Source of the DNA: Halobacillus kuroshimensis DSM 18393
GTDB lineage: Bacteria; Bacillota; Bacilli; Bacillales; Halobacillaceae
Reading direction: 5' to 3'
Length of the DNA: 64,000 nt
NCBI RefSeq assembly: GCF_000425705.1
Contig: NZ_AUDY01000008.1
Location: 1,054,001-1,118,000 of the forward strand
The translations under genes and the position numbers were made by a program. Under the pieces are notes generated by a model. That model saw only the letters and a list, made by a program, of their open reading frames with translations, was not told the origin of the DNA and searched no databases. Below, in pieces: positions 8,717 to 17,488 of the stretch (within the stretch, counting starts at the first letter, position 1; the number at the start of each line of letters is the position of its first letter).

Positions 8717-9674
8717 GTTCCTGAACCCCTTCAACTAAACGTGGACCCGGACGTGTGACAAGGTCGGAATGAACATCATAGACCTGTTCATCCTCAACAG
8801 CAGGTACGGTGTCCCAGCCATCCCGGCTTAACACACTGCCTTGAGGATCTTCTGTGTAATAGCCATACGTCGTAATGATGACCTCCGGCTGCAGTTCAAC
8901 GATCGCTTCATTATTCATTTTGAACCAGCCTTCCTGATCCCCGACGACATTTTCCGCCTGAATAACAGCCAGCATTTCATTCAAAAATGTCCCTTGTCCA
9001 CCTGTGTAGATTTCAGGTTCCGGTGACACTTCCACAAATACATCTTTTTTGTCTTCCTCAGCAATTGCAGCCGCCTTTTCTTCGACCGCTTTTAAGTCGT
9101 TCTGCATACCAGAGACGATGTCTGAAGCTTTTTCGCTAGTTCCGGTAATATCTCCAATCGTGGCAATCGTTTCATAGACCGTATCGAACGAAGAAGCATC
9201 CTGGACGACATAAACGTCAATCCCTGCATCACGAATCTGCTGCAGGGCTTCTTGGGAAGTATGCGCTCCGGAAGCATGAGCAAGGACTATGTCCGGCTCA
9301 AGAGAAAGGATTTTCTCTACATTCAAATCCTGCCCTCCAATTTTCTCCTTTTTGGCAGCTTCTTCCGGGTAATTGGCGAAATCACTAACCCCGACCACTT
9401 CCTCGTTCAAGCCAAGTGCAAACAGGATTTCCCCATTGCTTGGAATTGTACTGATGATTTGATCCGGTTCTTCTTCTATGGTTACTTCATTATCCATAGC
9501 ATCCGTTAAGGTCAATGGAAAAGAACCCTCATCTCCGGACGTTTCGTTTTCTTCTGTCGTTTGTTCAGACTGGTCATCAGAAGACTCTGCCTCCTCATTT
9601 CCACCTGAAGCACACCCTGCTAATAGACCGATGACAAATATCACAGCCAGCAGCTTTCTCCATAAATGTTCCAT
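8679..9674 (-). CDS. btuF: Corrinoid-binding lipoprotein
   Basis: Extracellular substrate-binding lipoprotein that delivers corrinoids to the BtuC permease. The ATG at 9672-9674 follows a GGGAGG site. The signal peptide ends with lipobox LLAGC near residues 18-22, then an acidic Ser/Glu/Asp-rich linker typical of halophilic Gram-positive lipoproteins. The body has the class III binding-protein fold with IISTIPSNGEILFALGL, EKILSLEPDIVLAH and the late RPGPRLVEGVQELA block. It is the first gene of the operon behind the riboswitch. Confidence 0.92.
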   Translation of the reverse strand: MEHLWRKLLAVIFVIGLLAGCASGGNEEAESSDDQSEQTTEENETSGDEGSFPLTLTDAMDNEVTIEEEPDQIISTIPSNGEILFALGLNEEVVGVSDFANYPEEAAKKEKIGGQDLNVEKILSLEPDIVLAHASGAHTSQEALQQIRDAGIDVYVVQDASSFDTVYETIATIGDITGTSEKASDIVSGMQNDLKAVEEKAAAIAEEDKKDVFVEVSPEPEIYTGGQGTFLNEMLAVIQAENVVGDQEGWFKMNNEAIVELQPEVIITTYGYYTEDPQGSVLSRDGWDTVPAVEDEQVYDVHSDLVTRPGPRLVEGVQELAEAVYPDVFSE

Positions 9675-9704
9675 CTTTATTCCTCCCCTTATTCCTTGGA
9701 ACAC

Positions 9705-9732
9705 AAAAAAACACATCCCCGGAAAAGATGTG
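9705..9732 (-). terminator. Riboswitch expression-platform terminator
   Basis: On the minus strand CACATC and GATGTG form a stem around a GC-rich loop and are followed by seven U residues (positions 9711 to 9705). It lies between the cobalamin aptamer and btuF, as expected of a B12-induced terminator. Confidence 0.8.
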
Positions 9733-9810
9733 CACCATTAGAAAACACCGCAGACGGGTCTCTTCTAATCTTTCGACACACCCTCCTATCCGCGTAGGTT
9801 TTTTTGGTGT

Positions 9811-9980
9811 TTAAAGCAGGCAGGTCTCCTGACTTCAGGTCAACAAGCCCCGCTCCTTCCCATACGATTTCGCGTACAGTGGATCATGCGGGTCTCTCTC
9901 TGTTACAGTGGCGGGACCGTGCTGGAATTACACCAGCTTCCCTATTAAGCAATTGAGTCGTTCAATTGCGCCTGCTTTTC
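9811..9980 (-). promoter_or_regulatory. Cobalamin riboswitch
   Basis: Read on the minus strand, a P1 stem is formed by AAAGCAGGC (9978-9970) and GCCTGCTTT (9821-9813). Between the arms are the AGCTGG...CCAGC stem, the B12-box-like GGTCCCGCCACTGTAA segment and the terminal CCTGCCTGC run. This is the standard cobalamin aptamer layout. Together with the terminator at 9705-9732 it should switch off the 11-gene operon when adenosylcobalamin is plentiful. Confidence 0.93.
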
Positions 9981-10098
9981 CAATATGTAATTCAATTCTA
10001 TTGTAAACGAAATTTGACTAAATTGCTCCCATTTTCTTTTTTTCCGTCGGACTTTATTTAACCCAACCAGCCTTTCAAAGCTGTCCATCCTGCTCTTG

Positions 10099-10746
10099 TC
10101 ATAATCCGTCCATTTCACTAACGTGCACCAAAGAAGCTTGAATAATATACCTTTCCGGCGCATCTCCAACAAAATTAAACGGATAACAGGTAGTCAATGT
10201 CAATGTCGGATCCTTCTTATCCACAATGACAGAGCGGTCGTCTGCATCGGTAATCCAGGTCTTCTCTACTTTGTATTCATAACGCTTTTGTTCATACTCA
10301 TAAAAAAGGGAATCTCCTTGCTTGATATCGCCCAGGTTCGTAAAAACCGTCTCCCGGTGCCCACTTAACACGGTATGCCCTTTTTCATCAGGAGTGGTGG
10401 TCCACTCACTCACATACATGCCGACGCCTCGCTTCAGTGAATCCTCATCCGCGCCCCAGTATGTGGTGTATCCTTTGTTAAGCATCGGAATGATCAGCCT
10501 TCCCATCTGTTCTCCTTTTTCATATGTAGATACTTGCTCACTGTATACCTTTTCTTCTCCGGCCGTTTTACGGTCCGGCCCATCCATGACCGCCATTTCA
10601 TTTATTTCCGTGGAAGCTTCCTCCCATGTACTGATTTCTTCTTGGGAGACCTTCTCTACTGCACCAGCAGCATTCCACCATTGAAGTCCATAAAACAGAG
10701 AGATGGAAAGCCCGATGGTTATGATCCCAATAAGAAATTTATTCAC
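10099..10746 (-). CDS. Class D sortase
   Basis: Membrane-anchored transpeptidase that cleaves a sorting signal and links the protein to peptidoglycan. The 215 residues begin with a hydrophobic anchor (about residues 4-21). The catalytic triad is visible: His130 in LSGHRE, Cys187 in TLTTCYP and Arg199 in APERYI. The LTLTTCYPFNFVG block is typical of class D (YhcS-like) enzymes. The start is GTG at 10744-10746, 7 bases after AGGAGG. It lies directly downstream of a gene whose product ends in an LPDTS sorting signal, the motif known for B. subtilis YhcS. Confidence 0.93.
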   Translation of the reverse strand: MNKFLIGIITIGLSISLFYGLQWWNAAGAVEKVSQEEISTWEEASTEINEMAVMDGPDRKTAGEEKVYSEQVSTYEKGEQMGRLIIPMLNKGYTTYWGADEDSLKRGVGMYVSEWTTTPDEKGHTVLSGHRETVFTNLGDIKQGDSLFYEYEQKRYEYKVEKTWITDADDRSVIVDKKDPTLTLTTCYPFNFVGDAPERYIIQASLVHVSEMDGL

Positions 10747-10770
10747 AAAAAAACCTCCTTTTTCATTAAT

Positions 10771-10801
10771 AAAGAAAGGGAGAAGCCGCTGTACGGCTTC
10801 T
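10771..10801 (-). terminator. Hairpin between surface-protein gene and sortase gene
   Basis: AGAAGCCG and CGGCTTCT form an 8-bp stem with a 5-base loop, followed on the minus strand by CCCTTTCTTT. The imperfect U-run suggests partial termination, leaving less sortase than substrate mRNA. Confidence 0.5.
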
Positions 10802-10812
10802 CTATGTCCTCC

Positions 10813-11724
10813 TTATGCTGTCTCTTTTCTTCTGTACAAAAGGACGGCTCCGGCAGCAGCGGCAGCAAGTGCGCCTGCTAATGCGTAAACCGGTTCATGG
10901 GAAGATGTGTCTGGAAGCTCCCCACCGGCAGTCTCTTCGAGTGTCTGAGCATCCAGGACTTCCTGAGGAATTTCGATAGAGCCTACTCCATTGAAATTGG
11001 AAAGAGTGACATCAGATGTCTGACTGATGGTTATAGATTCACTGCTCTCCTCAAACGTAAGTTTCATATCCATCATCATACCTGTCATATAATGGTTTTC
11101 CTTATCAATGGTTACTTGATAGGAGAAATCTTCAATTTCAACTTTCTCCATCAACTGCTCAATCATCTTCTGCATTTCAGCAGACTGCTCCGAATCCTGC
11201 TGACTGCCGGAAGATTGAAGCATTTGCGTGGACATTTTCAATAGTTTTTCGCCGTCACCTTCATAGGTCAGTACATAAGCGTCATCTTCCTCACTGACGG
11301 TCATGTCCGAGGCAAGCGGCATGGCTTGGGACATCTGGCCTTCTGCCATCATGGATTTTTGAAGATTTCCAAGATCTCCGGACATTTTTACCCAGCCTTC
11401 CTCAGGCATCTGTACGTAATACCCATCTTCAGTCAAATATGATTCCGTTTCCTGACCGGCAATGGTCGTCGTCATATGCATTTTAAGAGGATCAAGCATG
11501 ACATCCGCTTTTGATTCAGATGTCACTTCTGAGTTTTCTCCACCCTCCATACCAGGTACTGTCTGATCAGAAGACGTATGGATCGTATAGCTGTCCAGAT
11601 CCATCATCGCTTCATTCGATTTTTTCAAGATGTCTTCCGCACTCATGTCAGCCGCAGCGGCTTGAAGAGGTAACGCAAACATTACAGCACCGGCCATCAT
11701 CGTACTCAAAAACTTTTTCTTCAT
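10813..11724 (-). CDS. LPDTS-anchored surface protein, DUF6612-like
   Basis: A 303-residue exported protein with an N-terminal signal peptide (about residues 1-25, ending AAAAD). The mid region resembles lipoprotein-like DUF6612/LolA-type folds (NEAMMDLDSYTIHT near the start, repeated beta-strand character, METESYLTEDGYYVQM-like segments). The C-terminus is a textbook wall sorting signal: LPDTS at residues 270-274, an Ala-rich hydrophobic helix and the tail YRRKETA. The next gene encodes a class D sortase, the likely anchoring enzyme. The family name is from memory and the ligand, if any, is unknown. An inside-out role in sensing cell-wall stress cannot be excluded. Confidence 0.8.
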   Translation of the reverse strand: MKKKFLSTMMAGAVMFALPLQAAAADMSAEDILKKSNEAMMDLDSYTIHTSSDQTVPGMEGGENSEVTSESKADVMLDPLKMHMTTTIAGQETESYLTEDGYYVQMPEEGWVKMSGDLGNLQKSMMAEGQMSQAMPLASDMTVSEEDDAYVLTYEGDGEKLLKMSTQMLQSSGSQQDSEQSAEMQKMIEQLMEKVEIEDFSYQVTIDKENHYMTGMMMDMKLTFEESSESITISQTSDVTLSNFNGVGSIEIPQEVLDAQTLEETAGGELPDTSSHEPVYALAGALAAAAAGAVLLYRRKETA

Positions 11725-11922
11725 CCAAACACTCCCGTTTCATATTGGCTTCTACGGTGAGTTTCCTATGTATGTATGATCCAAAAGCTGACACAACCCA
11801 CTATTTTCCACCTACAAGTTAATAACCCACCCTCCCCACACTTAAACATAAAATCCTCATTTTCTGCATTTTTATTCCAGATGTTGTCGAAGGATCGGGT
11901 CTATAGTTGGGAGGACCGTCGA

Positions 11923-12597
11923 TTATTTTCCCGAAAGGTACAGGGATCCATCCTGATGAATTTGACAGGCTGAAATTTCCTTAAAAGAAACATACCCCGC
12001 CGTTTTCACCTGCTCCTGAAGCCATTGCTCGCTGAAACCGCTCTGCTGCAGCTGTTTTTTGACAACTTTTCCATCAGTGATCACAAGGTAGGGAGAAGAA
12101 ATGGTTTGAGTGACAAGGTTCATCTGTGCAGGGGTGACCGGAGAAGCGTCCGCTTTCCTCAATACACTTACAGTCCCGTCGGTTTCGAGTACAGCTGCCT
12201 CCACCTGACTGAAGCTGAAGACACCTTTCTTCCTTAACTCTGCAATGAGTTCATCCACTGTAAAACGTACTTTATTCATTTCTTCCATCTGAATCCGCCC
12301 ATCTTTCATGAGCATGCTTGCTTCACTATTGAAAATCCGGCGGATCAAAAGACTTTTCAACGTCAAATGGTCGATAAGAAAAACCAGTCCGGAAAATAAA
12401 GTGAGGGCAAGGATGCCACGCGGAAGGGACACACTTGGAGATAGAAACGTTGTCGCTGTCATACTACCCAAGGTTATACCTGCAATAAAATCGAAAAGCG
12501 TCATCTGGGATGTCAATTTCTTTCCAAGCGTCCGGGCCAGCATGTATAAAACAAAAAATAACACGATCCCGTTTCCAAGGTACATAACCGTATTCAT
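11923..12597 (-). CDS. DUF421 membrane protein (YetF/YrbG family)
   Basis: A 224-residue protein with three N-terminal membrane helices followed by a soluble DUF421/YetF domain. The segments LARTLGKKLTSQMTLFDFIAGITLGS and PVSLP-like helix 2-3 connection fit the family, and RFTVDELIAELRKKGVFSFSQVEAAVLETDG is the characteristic cytoplasmic motif. YetF-type proteins are frequent in spore formers and the function is poorly defined. GGAGGG precedes the ATG. It appears to be a single-gene unit. Confidence 0.88.
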   Translation of the reverse strand: MNTVMYLGNGIVLFFVLYMLARTLGKKLTSQMTLFDFIAGITLGSMTATTFLSPSVSLPRGILALTLFSGLVFLIDHLTLKSLLIRRIFNSEASMLMKDGRIQMEEMNKVRFTVDELIAELRKKGVFSFSQVEAAVLETDGTVSVLRKADASPVTPAQMNLVTQTISSPYLVITDGKVVKKQLQQSGFSEQWLQEQVKTAGYVSFKEISACQIHQDGSLYLSGK

Positions 12598-12778
12598 AAG
12601 TCACCCTCCTTACTCTTTTTCCATAATCCTAGCGTTCCATAATCATCAGAGAATATGAAAAAGCCCCCTAATCTTACACTTTCAGGGTATTCCAGTGTGA
12701 ATGAAAAGCCTTTAAGTTGATGAAATGAAGCGGCTCTGAAATAATAAGACCACACCTACTAGAAACGGAGGTATGAAC

Positions 12779-13420
12779 ATGGATGCATTTATCCGCTCCG
12801 ATCAATACCATTATATAAAGAATGAAACCCAGAATCTGTTGAACGGCCACCGGACGACCAATGATTCATCGGTCACTCAGGCACTTACCTCTCTCTCTTC
12901 CGAAAAAGCCCTCGATGTTTTTGAAACGTTAACGGAAGGCCAGCACGAATTGATCCGTCAGATTGAACAGGTGCAGGAAGAAACGGATGCCATTTTTTAT
13001 TTTTCCAGACTGAAGCATTACGTGATTCCTTTCCCGAAGCTGACTGACGCAGAAATCAGTCTACTGTTTCCTAAAGTAAAAAAACTCCAGGTTCCGGAAT
13101 TCGATGAAATGGACTGGGCTGAAATGTCCTATATGGGATGGAATGACCCTGCAGCCAATCGGAAATATATTATCACTAAAGTCGACGGCCGGTATACCGG
13201 TCTTTACGGACACTACCTGCCATCCCGGCAGAAAAACATATGCACGCTCTGCCATGAACAGGAGCGTGTCGGCCTGTTTACGGTCACCAGCAAAGGGAAA
13301 GATGCTGAAGAAAGCGTAAGTCGTGGGAATTATATCTGCTATGACAGCAGGAAATGCAACGAAAATATTAAATCCAGAAAACCTCTGGAGTCGTTTATCA
13401 TCCGTATGATGAATCTATAA
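12779..13420 (+). CDS. FusB/FusC-family EF-G-binding protein
   Basis: Predicted zinc protein that binds elongation factor G and frees stalled ribosomes; in staphylococci this gives fusidic acid resistance. From the chosen ATG at 12779 the protein has 213 residues, the same as FusB. The N-terminal half is helical (SEKALDVFETLTEGQHELIRQIEQ), and the C-terminal half has a four-cysteine zinc site: Cys157 and Cys160 in ICTLC, then Cys189 and Cys195 in YICYDSRKC (numbered from the ATG two codons upstream). The second ATG is preferred because GGAGG is only one base from the first. In an environmental bacillus it is probably a housekeeping ribosome-rescue factor. Confidence 0.88.
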   Translation: MDAFIRSDQYHYIKNETQNLLNGHRTTNDSSVTQALTSLSSEKALDVFETLTEGQHELIRQIEQVQEETDAIFYFSRLKHYVIPFPKLTDAEISLLFPKVKKLQVPEFDEMDWAEMSYMGWNDPAANRKYIITKVDGRYTGLYGHYLPSRQKNICTLCHEQERVGLFTVTSKGKDAEESVSRGNYICYDSRKCNENIKSRKPLESFIIRMMNL

Positions 13421-13422
13421 TA

Positions 13423-13457
13423 AAAAAAGCCCATCCGGAATCCGGATGGGTCTTTTT
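13423..13457. terminator. Bidirectional terminator between fusB-like and MFS genes
   Basis: AGCCCATCCGGA pairs with TCCGGATGGGTCT, flanked by A-run and T-run on each side, so it can end transcripts from both converging genes. Confidence 0.9.
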
Positions 13458-14902
13458 TATGCTTGTTTCTGTTGAGTTTCTTTGTCGTAATCAGGAGAAA
13501 CCGCACGCTTAATCGTAAGAGCAATGACCACTGTGATAACTCCCAGGGCAAGCGCAAACCAGTAGGCTTGATGGACGCCGGCGGTCATGGCTTCGGTCAT
13601 AAGGGCACTTCCCTCCTGTGCCTGTTCTCCATCGAGGTAATTTCTCTGCCCCTGGCTCATTATGCTGACAAAAATGGATACTCCAAGCGCTCCACCGATC
13701 GGCTGCAGCGTATTGGCTATCGCTGTTCCATGAGGATACAAGTGCTTCGGCAGCTCATTCAGCGCATTGGTCTGGGAAGGCATCATAATGGCTGAAATTG
13801 ACAACATCAGCAGTATATAAGCAAGAACAAAACTCCACGTCGGGATGGAGGGCGTGATTTGGCTGAAGAAGAACATGACGCCTGTCAGGACAATCGTCCC
13901 GGGAATAATCAGCTTCCGCGGGCCGACTTTGTCAAATAACGTCCCCATAACCGGTGACATTAACCCATTAAGCAAAGCGCCGGGAAGTAAAAGCAGTCCG
14001 GCGATTTTAGCAGAGTAACCAAGCGGCCCCTGGAGATACATCGGCATGACGATTTCGGAAGCGAACATTGCCATAATGACAATAACAAAAATAGAGATGC
14101 CTCTAGTATAGCTGGGATATTGAAAAACCCGCACATCCAGAAGCGGCTCTTCCAAACGAAGCTGCCGGAAAACAAACCAGGCTATGCTGATGACTGCCAC
14201 AGCTAGAATCACAATGATTAATGGTGAGGCGAATCCTGCTTCTGTTTCCCCGGCACTGCTGAATCCATAGACAATCCCCCCGATTCCTATAGAAGAAAGG
14301 ACAATCGAAAGTGCGTCCGCCTTCGGTCTTGTGATCTCACCGACGTTCTCAAGGAATTTCCATGCAAAAACGATGGAAAACAAGGCAAATGGAATGACAG
14401 TAATAAACAACCAGCGCCATCCAAGGAAATCGACAATAACTCCCGATAATGTCGGTCCAATCGCTGGAGCGAACATGATGACAAGTCCGAATGTCCCCAT
14501 AATCCTTCCTCTGACCGCAGGCTCATAAAGCAAAAGGAGGGCATTCATAATTACAGGTATTAATAAACCCGTTCCAACCGCCTGAATCATGCGCCCTGTT
14601 AAAAGCATCGGGAAGTTCAATGCGGTCGCAGCAATTGTCGTTCCTATTAAGAAGATCGTCATAACTCCGATAAACATCTGTCTCGTGGTAAACCATTGAA
14701 TCAAGAGGGCGGATATCGGCATCAATACCCCCATCACCAACATGAAGCCCGTGGCCATCCACTGGACCGTCGGAGCACTTAAGCCGAAAACATCCATAAG
14801 TTCTGTTAATGCTATGTTTAAAAGCGTCTCATTGAGAATCGCGAAAAACGCCCCGATCATAAACGTTGCCAAAATAATTTTTCTATTCTGCGTCGTCTCC
14901 AT
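13457..14902 (-). CDS. MFS drug exporter, DHA2 (EmrB/QacA/LmrB) type
   Basis: A 481-residue 14-helix drug:H+ antiporter. The N-terminus contains the DHA2 signature NETLLNIALTELMDVFGLSAPTVQW and the motif-A region WFTTRQMFIGVM. The VGTGLLIPVIMNALLLL and GPTLSGVIVDFLGWRWLF segments are motif C and motif B positions. It most resembles LmrB/YhcA-like lincomycin or multidrug exporters of bacilli. No regulator gene sits beside it, and the exported compound cannot be read from the sequence. Confidence 0.9.
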   Translation of the reverse strand: METTQNRKIILATFMIGAFFAILNETLLNIALTELMDVFGLSAPTVQWMATGFMLVMGVLMPISALLIQWFTTRQMFIGVMTIFLIGTTIAATALNFPMLLTGRMIQAVGTGLLIPVIMNALLLLYEPAVRGRIMGTFGLVIMFAPAIGPTLSGVIVDFLGWRWLFITVIPFALFSIVFAWKFLENVGEITRPKADALSIVLSSIGIGGIVYGFSSAGETEAGFASPLIIVILAVAVISIAWFVFRQLRLEEPLLDVRVFQYPSYTRGISIFVIVIMAMFASEIVMPMYLQGPLGYSAKIAGLLLLPGALLNGLMSPVMGTLFDKVGPRKLIIPGTIVLTGVMFFFSQITPSIPTWSFVLAYILLMLSISAIMMPSQTNALNELPKHLYPHGTAIANTLQPIGGALGVSIFVSIMSQGQRNYLDGEQAQEGSALMTEAMTAGVHQAYWFALALGVITVVIALTIKRAVSPDYDKETQQKQA

Positions 14903-15084
14903 TTTGAACCTCCATCTTCTGTTTCAAAGTACAATCCTTCCCTATGTTCTATAAAATGATTCACTTTTGCAAGGGTTTTGTTTTTCTTTTTGATCATTTT
15001 AATCGGCTTTTACAATGGCTTCCCTCTTAATAGAAAGGAAATCAATCTTTCTTTGACAGGAAGCGCACAATGATGTAAATTACT

Positions 15085-15098
15085 ATTGTACGAACAAT
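15085..15098 (+). promoter_or_regulatory. Palindrome upstream of guaC, possible PurR half-box
   Basis: ATTGTACGAACAAT is a near-perfect palindrome (ATTGT/ACAAT) and contains ACGAACA, like the core of the Bacillus PurR box. It lies 46 bases before the guaC start. A second inverted box is not obvious, so PurR control is only suggested. Confidence 0.35.
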
Positions 15099-15143
15099 AT
15101 ATTTAATTATTACTAAAATATTCGTGTTTCAGGAGTGATTTTG

Positions 15144-16127
15144 ATGGAAAATGTATTTGATTATGAAGATGTTCAATTAATTCCCGCAAAATGTGTCGTA
15201 AATAGTCGTTCTGAATGCAATACCTCTGTTCAATTTGGAAATCATACGTTCAAGCTGCCTGTGGTTCCCGCCAACATGCAGACCATTATTGATGATGAAA
15301 CAGCAACAAAGCTTGCTGAAAATGGATATTTCTATATTATGCACCGCTTCCAGCCTGAAACACGTACCCGTTTTATTGAAACAATGAAGGAAAGAGGTTT
15401 GATTTCTTCCATTAGTGTAGGTGTGAAGGAAGACGAATATGAATTTATCGAATCCTTGGCTGCCCGCCATCTGACTCCGGATTATATTACGATCGACATC
15501 GCCCACGGACATTCCAGCGCTGTCATTCATATGATTCAGCACATCAAAGCCCACCTCCCATCCACGTTCGTTATTGCCGGGAATGTCGGTACTCCAGAAG
15601 CCGTCAGGGAACTTGAAAACGCCGGGGCCGATGCCACTAAAGTAGGAATCGGACCAGGAAAGGTTTGTATTACAAAGGTCAAAACCGGTTTCGGTACTGG
15701 TGGGTGGCAGCTGGCAGCTTTACGCTGGTGTGCAAAGGCAGCCAGTAAACCTGTTATTGCCGACGGCGGAATCCGCACCCATGGAGATATCGCAAAATCC
15801 ATCCGTTTCGGCGCCTCCATGGTAATGATCGGCTCTCTCTTTGCCGGTCACGAAGAATCTCCGGGAGAAACCGTTGAAAAAGGTGGGAAACTATACAAAG
15901 AATATTTTGGTTCTGCTTCTGAATATCAAAAAGGGGAAAAGAAGAACGTCGAGGGCAAGAAGATGTTCGTGGAATACAAAGGACATTTGAAAGATACCCT
16001 CACAGAGATGGAACAGGATCTTCAGTCCGCTATCAGCTATGCGGGCGGTATCGATCTTGATGGCATCCGACACGTGGACTATGTCATTGTGAAAAACTCC
16101 ATCTTCAATGGAGACAAAGTTTATTAA
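15144..16127 (+). CDS. guaC: GMP reductase
   Basis: Reduces GMP to IMP with NADPH, returning guanine nucleotides to the purine pool. Starting at the ATG 8 bases after AGGAG, the protein has 327 residues, the normal length of bacillar GuaC. Diagnostic segments are [25 protein letters not shown], the catalytic loop [12 protein letters not shown] with the reactive cysteine, [12 protein letters not shown] and [14 protein letters not shown]. It is monocistronic and ends in a hairpin terminator. Confidence 0.97.
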   Translation: MENVFDYEDVQLIPAKCVVNSRSECNTSVQFGNHTFKLPVVPANMQTIIDDETATKLAENGYFYIMHRFQPETRTRFIETMKERGLISSISVGVKEDEYEFIESLAARHLTPDYITIDIAHGHSSAVIHMIQHIKAHLPSTFVIAGNVGTPEAVRELENAGADATKVGIGPGKVCITKVKTGFGTGGWQLAALRWCAKAASKPVIADGGIRTHGDIAKSIRFGASMVMIGSLFAGHEESPGETVEKGGKLYKEYFGSASEYQKGEKKNVEGKKMFVEYKGHLKDTLTEMEQDLQSAISYAGGIDLDGIRHVDYVIVKNSIFNGDKVY

Positions 16128-16155
16128 AAGAAAACCGGCCGTAAGAGCGGCCGGT
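16128..16155 (-). terminator. Minus-strand terminator downstream of GyrI-like gene
   Basis: ACCGGCCG and CGGCCGGT form a stem; on the minus strand it is followed by TTTTCTTTT. It ends transcripts coming from the GyrI-like gene at 16414-16893, about 260 bases upstream. Confidence 0.7.
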
Positions 16156-16158
16156 CAG

Positions 16159-16188
16159 GCTGTCGGTAAAGTTCCCGGCAGCTTTTTT
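16159..16188 (+). terminator. guaC terminator
   Basis: GCTGTCGG pairs with CCGGCAGC (one G-U pair), followed by six T residues on the plus strand. Confidence 0.85.
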
Positions 16189-16413
16189 GTACTTGGGATT
16201 CCCGATCTTATGAAAAAAGCCCGTTAAGTATGCCTGAAGAAGCACCATCATCCGAAGATCTGCTTGGTCAGGAATCTCTACCGGAAAAAGGTAACGGAGG
16301 CCGTGCTCCCTACAGACTTCTTCCCAATATGCGGCCCTTCGCAATCCAGATGACATACAGCTACCTCTACGTAATGTTTCTAAAGCTGGGACGGTCTTCT
16401 TTTTTGATCCGGA

Positions 16414-16893
16414 TCAATAATCTCGCTGCAGAAGTGGGATGTAGATATCAAAATCATGATGATCCATTTTCCTTGGCACCGGGTACTTCTCGAACTTGAT
16501 TGGCAGATCATCATAATACTCCACACCAGGTTCACGATGAGGTTGTCTCCCCGTATTCTTAAACCATTGATAGACAGCTGTATAGGTATCTGCAACATTT
16601 TTCTCTTTCAGATACTGCACGTGAAGATAGGTTTGTTCTGGAATCGTTTGAATGTTCATCGTCGAGGGAATTTCCACCGACTCGTCAACCTGAAACCCTG
16701 AATAGTGCACAAGTCCATCATCCCTTGTATGATAGGAAAACCCCCACTGTTCAGATACATGCTCAAGGTCAGCTCTTCCGATCATTTCCTCCATTACCCC
16801 CTCAATCAACCCTTTCAGATCCGAAAGTTCTGTGTAACCTCCTTCCCATCTCCTGCAGGCTGCCTTCCATTCCGGAAGCGTAATGATTTCCAT
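16414..16893 (-). CDS. GyrI-like small-molecule-binding domain protein
   Basis: A 159-residue stand-alone effector-binding domain of the AraC-C/GyrI type (SHS2 fold). Features are the N-terminal strand EIITLPEWKAACRRWEGGYTE, the central LVHYSGFQVDE, the strand PEQTYLHVQYLKE and the C-terminal YYDDLPIKFEKYPVPRKMDHHDFDIYIPL. Such proteins bind amphipathic or cationic compounds. A related domain is fused to an AraC regulator at 50989-51852. The ligand is unknown. Downstream, about 285 bases separate it from guaC: they hold two terminators and an unassigned in-frame open stretch, discussed as a finding. Confidence 0.75.
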   Translation of the reverse strand: MEIITLPEWKAACRRWEGGYTELSDLKGLIEGVMEEMIGRADLEHVSEQWGFSYHTRDDGLVHYSGFQVDESVEIPSTMNIQTIPEQTYLHVQYLKEKNVADTYTAVYQWFKNTGRQPHREPGVEYYDDLPIKFEKYPVPRKMDHHDFDIYIPLLQRDY

Positions 16894-17017
16894 AGACTCA
16901 CTCCTTTCCCGTAAAACAGGATTGATTAGTTATGTGAGACGTTCAATCTGTTTTCTATACTACATATGAGTCTCTTCCCTTCCAATCCAACCCTTATAAA
17001 TGATCAGGTCCTCCACC

Positions 17018-17488
17018 TTACGGTTTCCATAATTCGCTGGACAGCGTTGCCTGCTCTTCTACACGGTCGACGAACTCCTGGACGACTTTATCATTCCCTT
17101 TTTTATTCGCCAGCTTCATCATGGCACGGCCGACAAAGTTAGTCCCACGATTGGACCCGGAATATATCAACCTTGTTGTCGACTGATCCACTTTTTCCAA
17201 TCGGAAGGACGCCGTTACTTCAAAAGCTTTGCCGATCACAAAAGCGATTTTCTTATGTTTAAATGCCGGCTTGTCCTCATACACAAGCGTATCTACAGTA
17301 TAGGTTTCGAGACGCTTCCCTTCTCTGTAGGTCTGCAGGTGTTTCGCACCTGCTTCCGTTTCTGTTTTTTCAATCAGCTTATGCTCTTCCACCTTAGGCA
17401 TGATCCGCTTAATGTTTTGATCTTTGAAAAGATCCCACACATCCTCAAGAGAAGCGTCGATCATTTTTTCTTTTTCCCATTCTATCAT
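17018..17488 (-). CDS. SRPBCC (START/polyketide-cyclase-like) protein
   Basis: A 156-residue hydrophobic-pocket protein. The N-terminus EWEKEKMIDASLEDVWDLFKDQNIKRIMPKV is typical of SRPBCC family members, with a long C-terminal helix (VGRAMMKLANKKGNDKVVQEFVDRVEEQA). The start codon overlaps the stop of the MerR gene, so the two are translationally coupled. The likely role is binding a small ligand linked to the MerR regulator; nothing identifies the ligand. Confidence 0.8.
   Translation of the reverse strand: MIEWEKEKMIDASLEDVWDLFKDQNIKRIMPKVEEHKLIEKTETEAGAKHLQTYREGKRLETYTVDTLVYEDKPAFKHKKIAFVIGKAFEVTASFRLEKVDQSTTRLIYSGSNRGTNFVGRAMMKLANKKGNDKVVQEFVDRVEEQATLSSELWKP

Noticed and set aside
9945-10098. 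Minus-strand open frame between sortase and riboswitch
   Set aside because: It covers the riboswitch 5' stem and shows no protein-like features or ribosome binding site.
13061-13255. Frame antisense to the FusB-like gene
   Set aside because: A shadow of a well-supported gene on the other strand.
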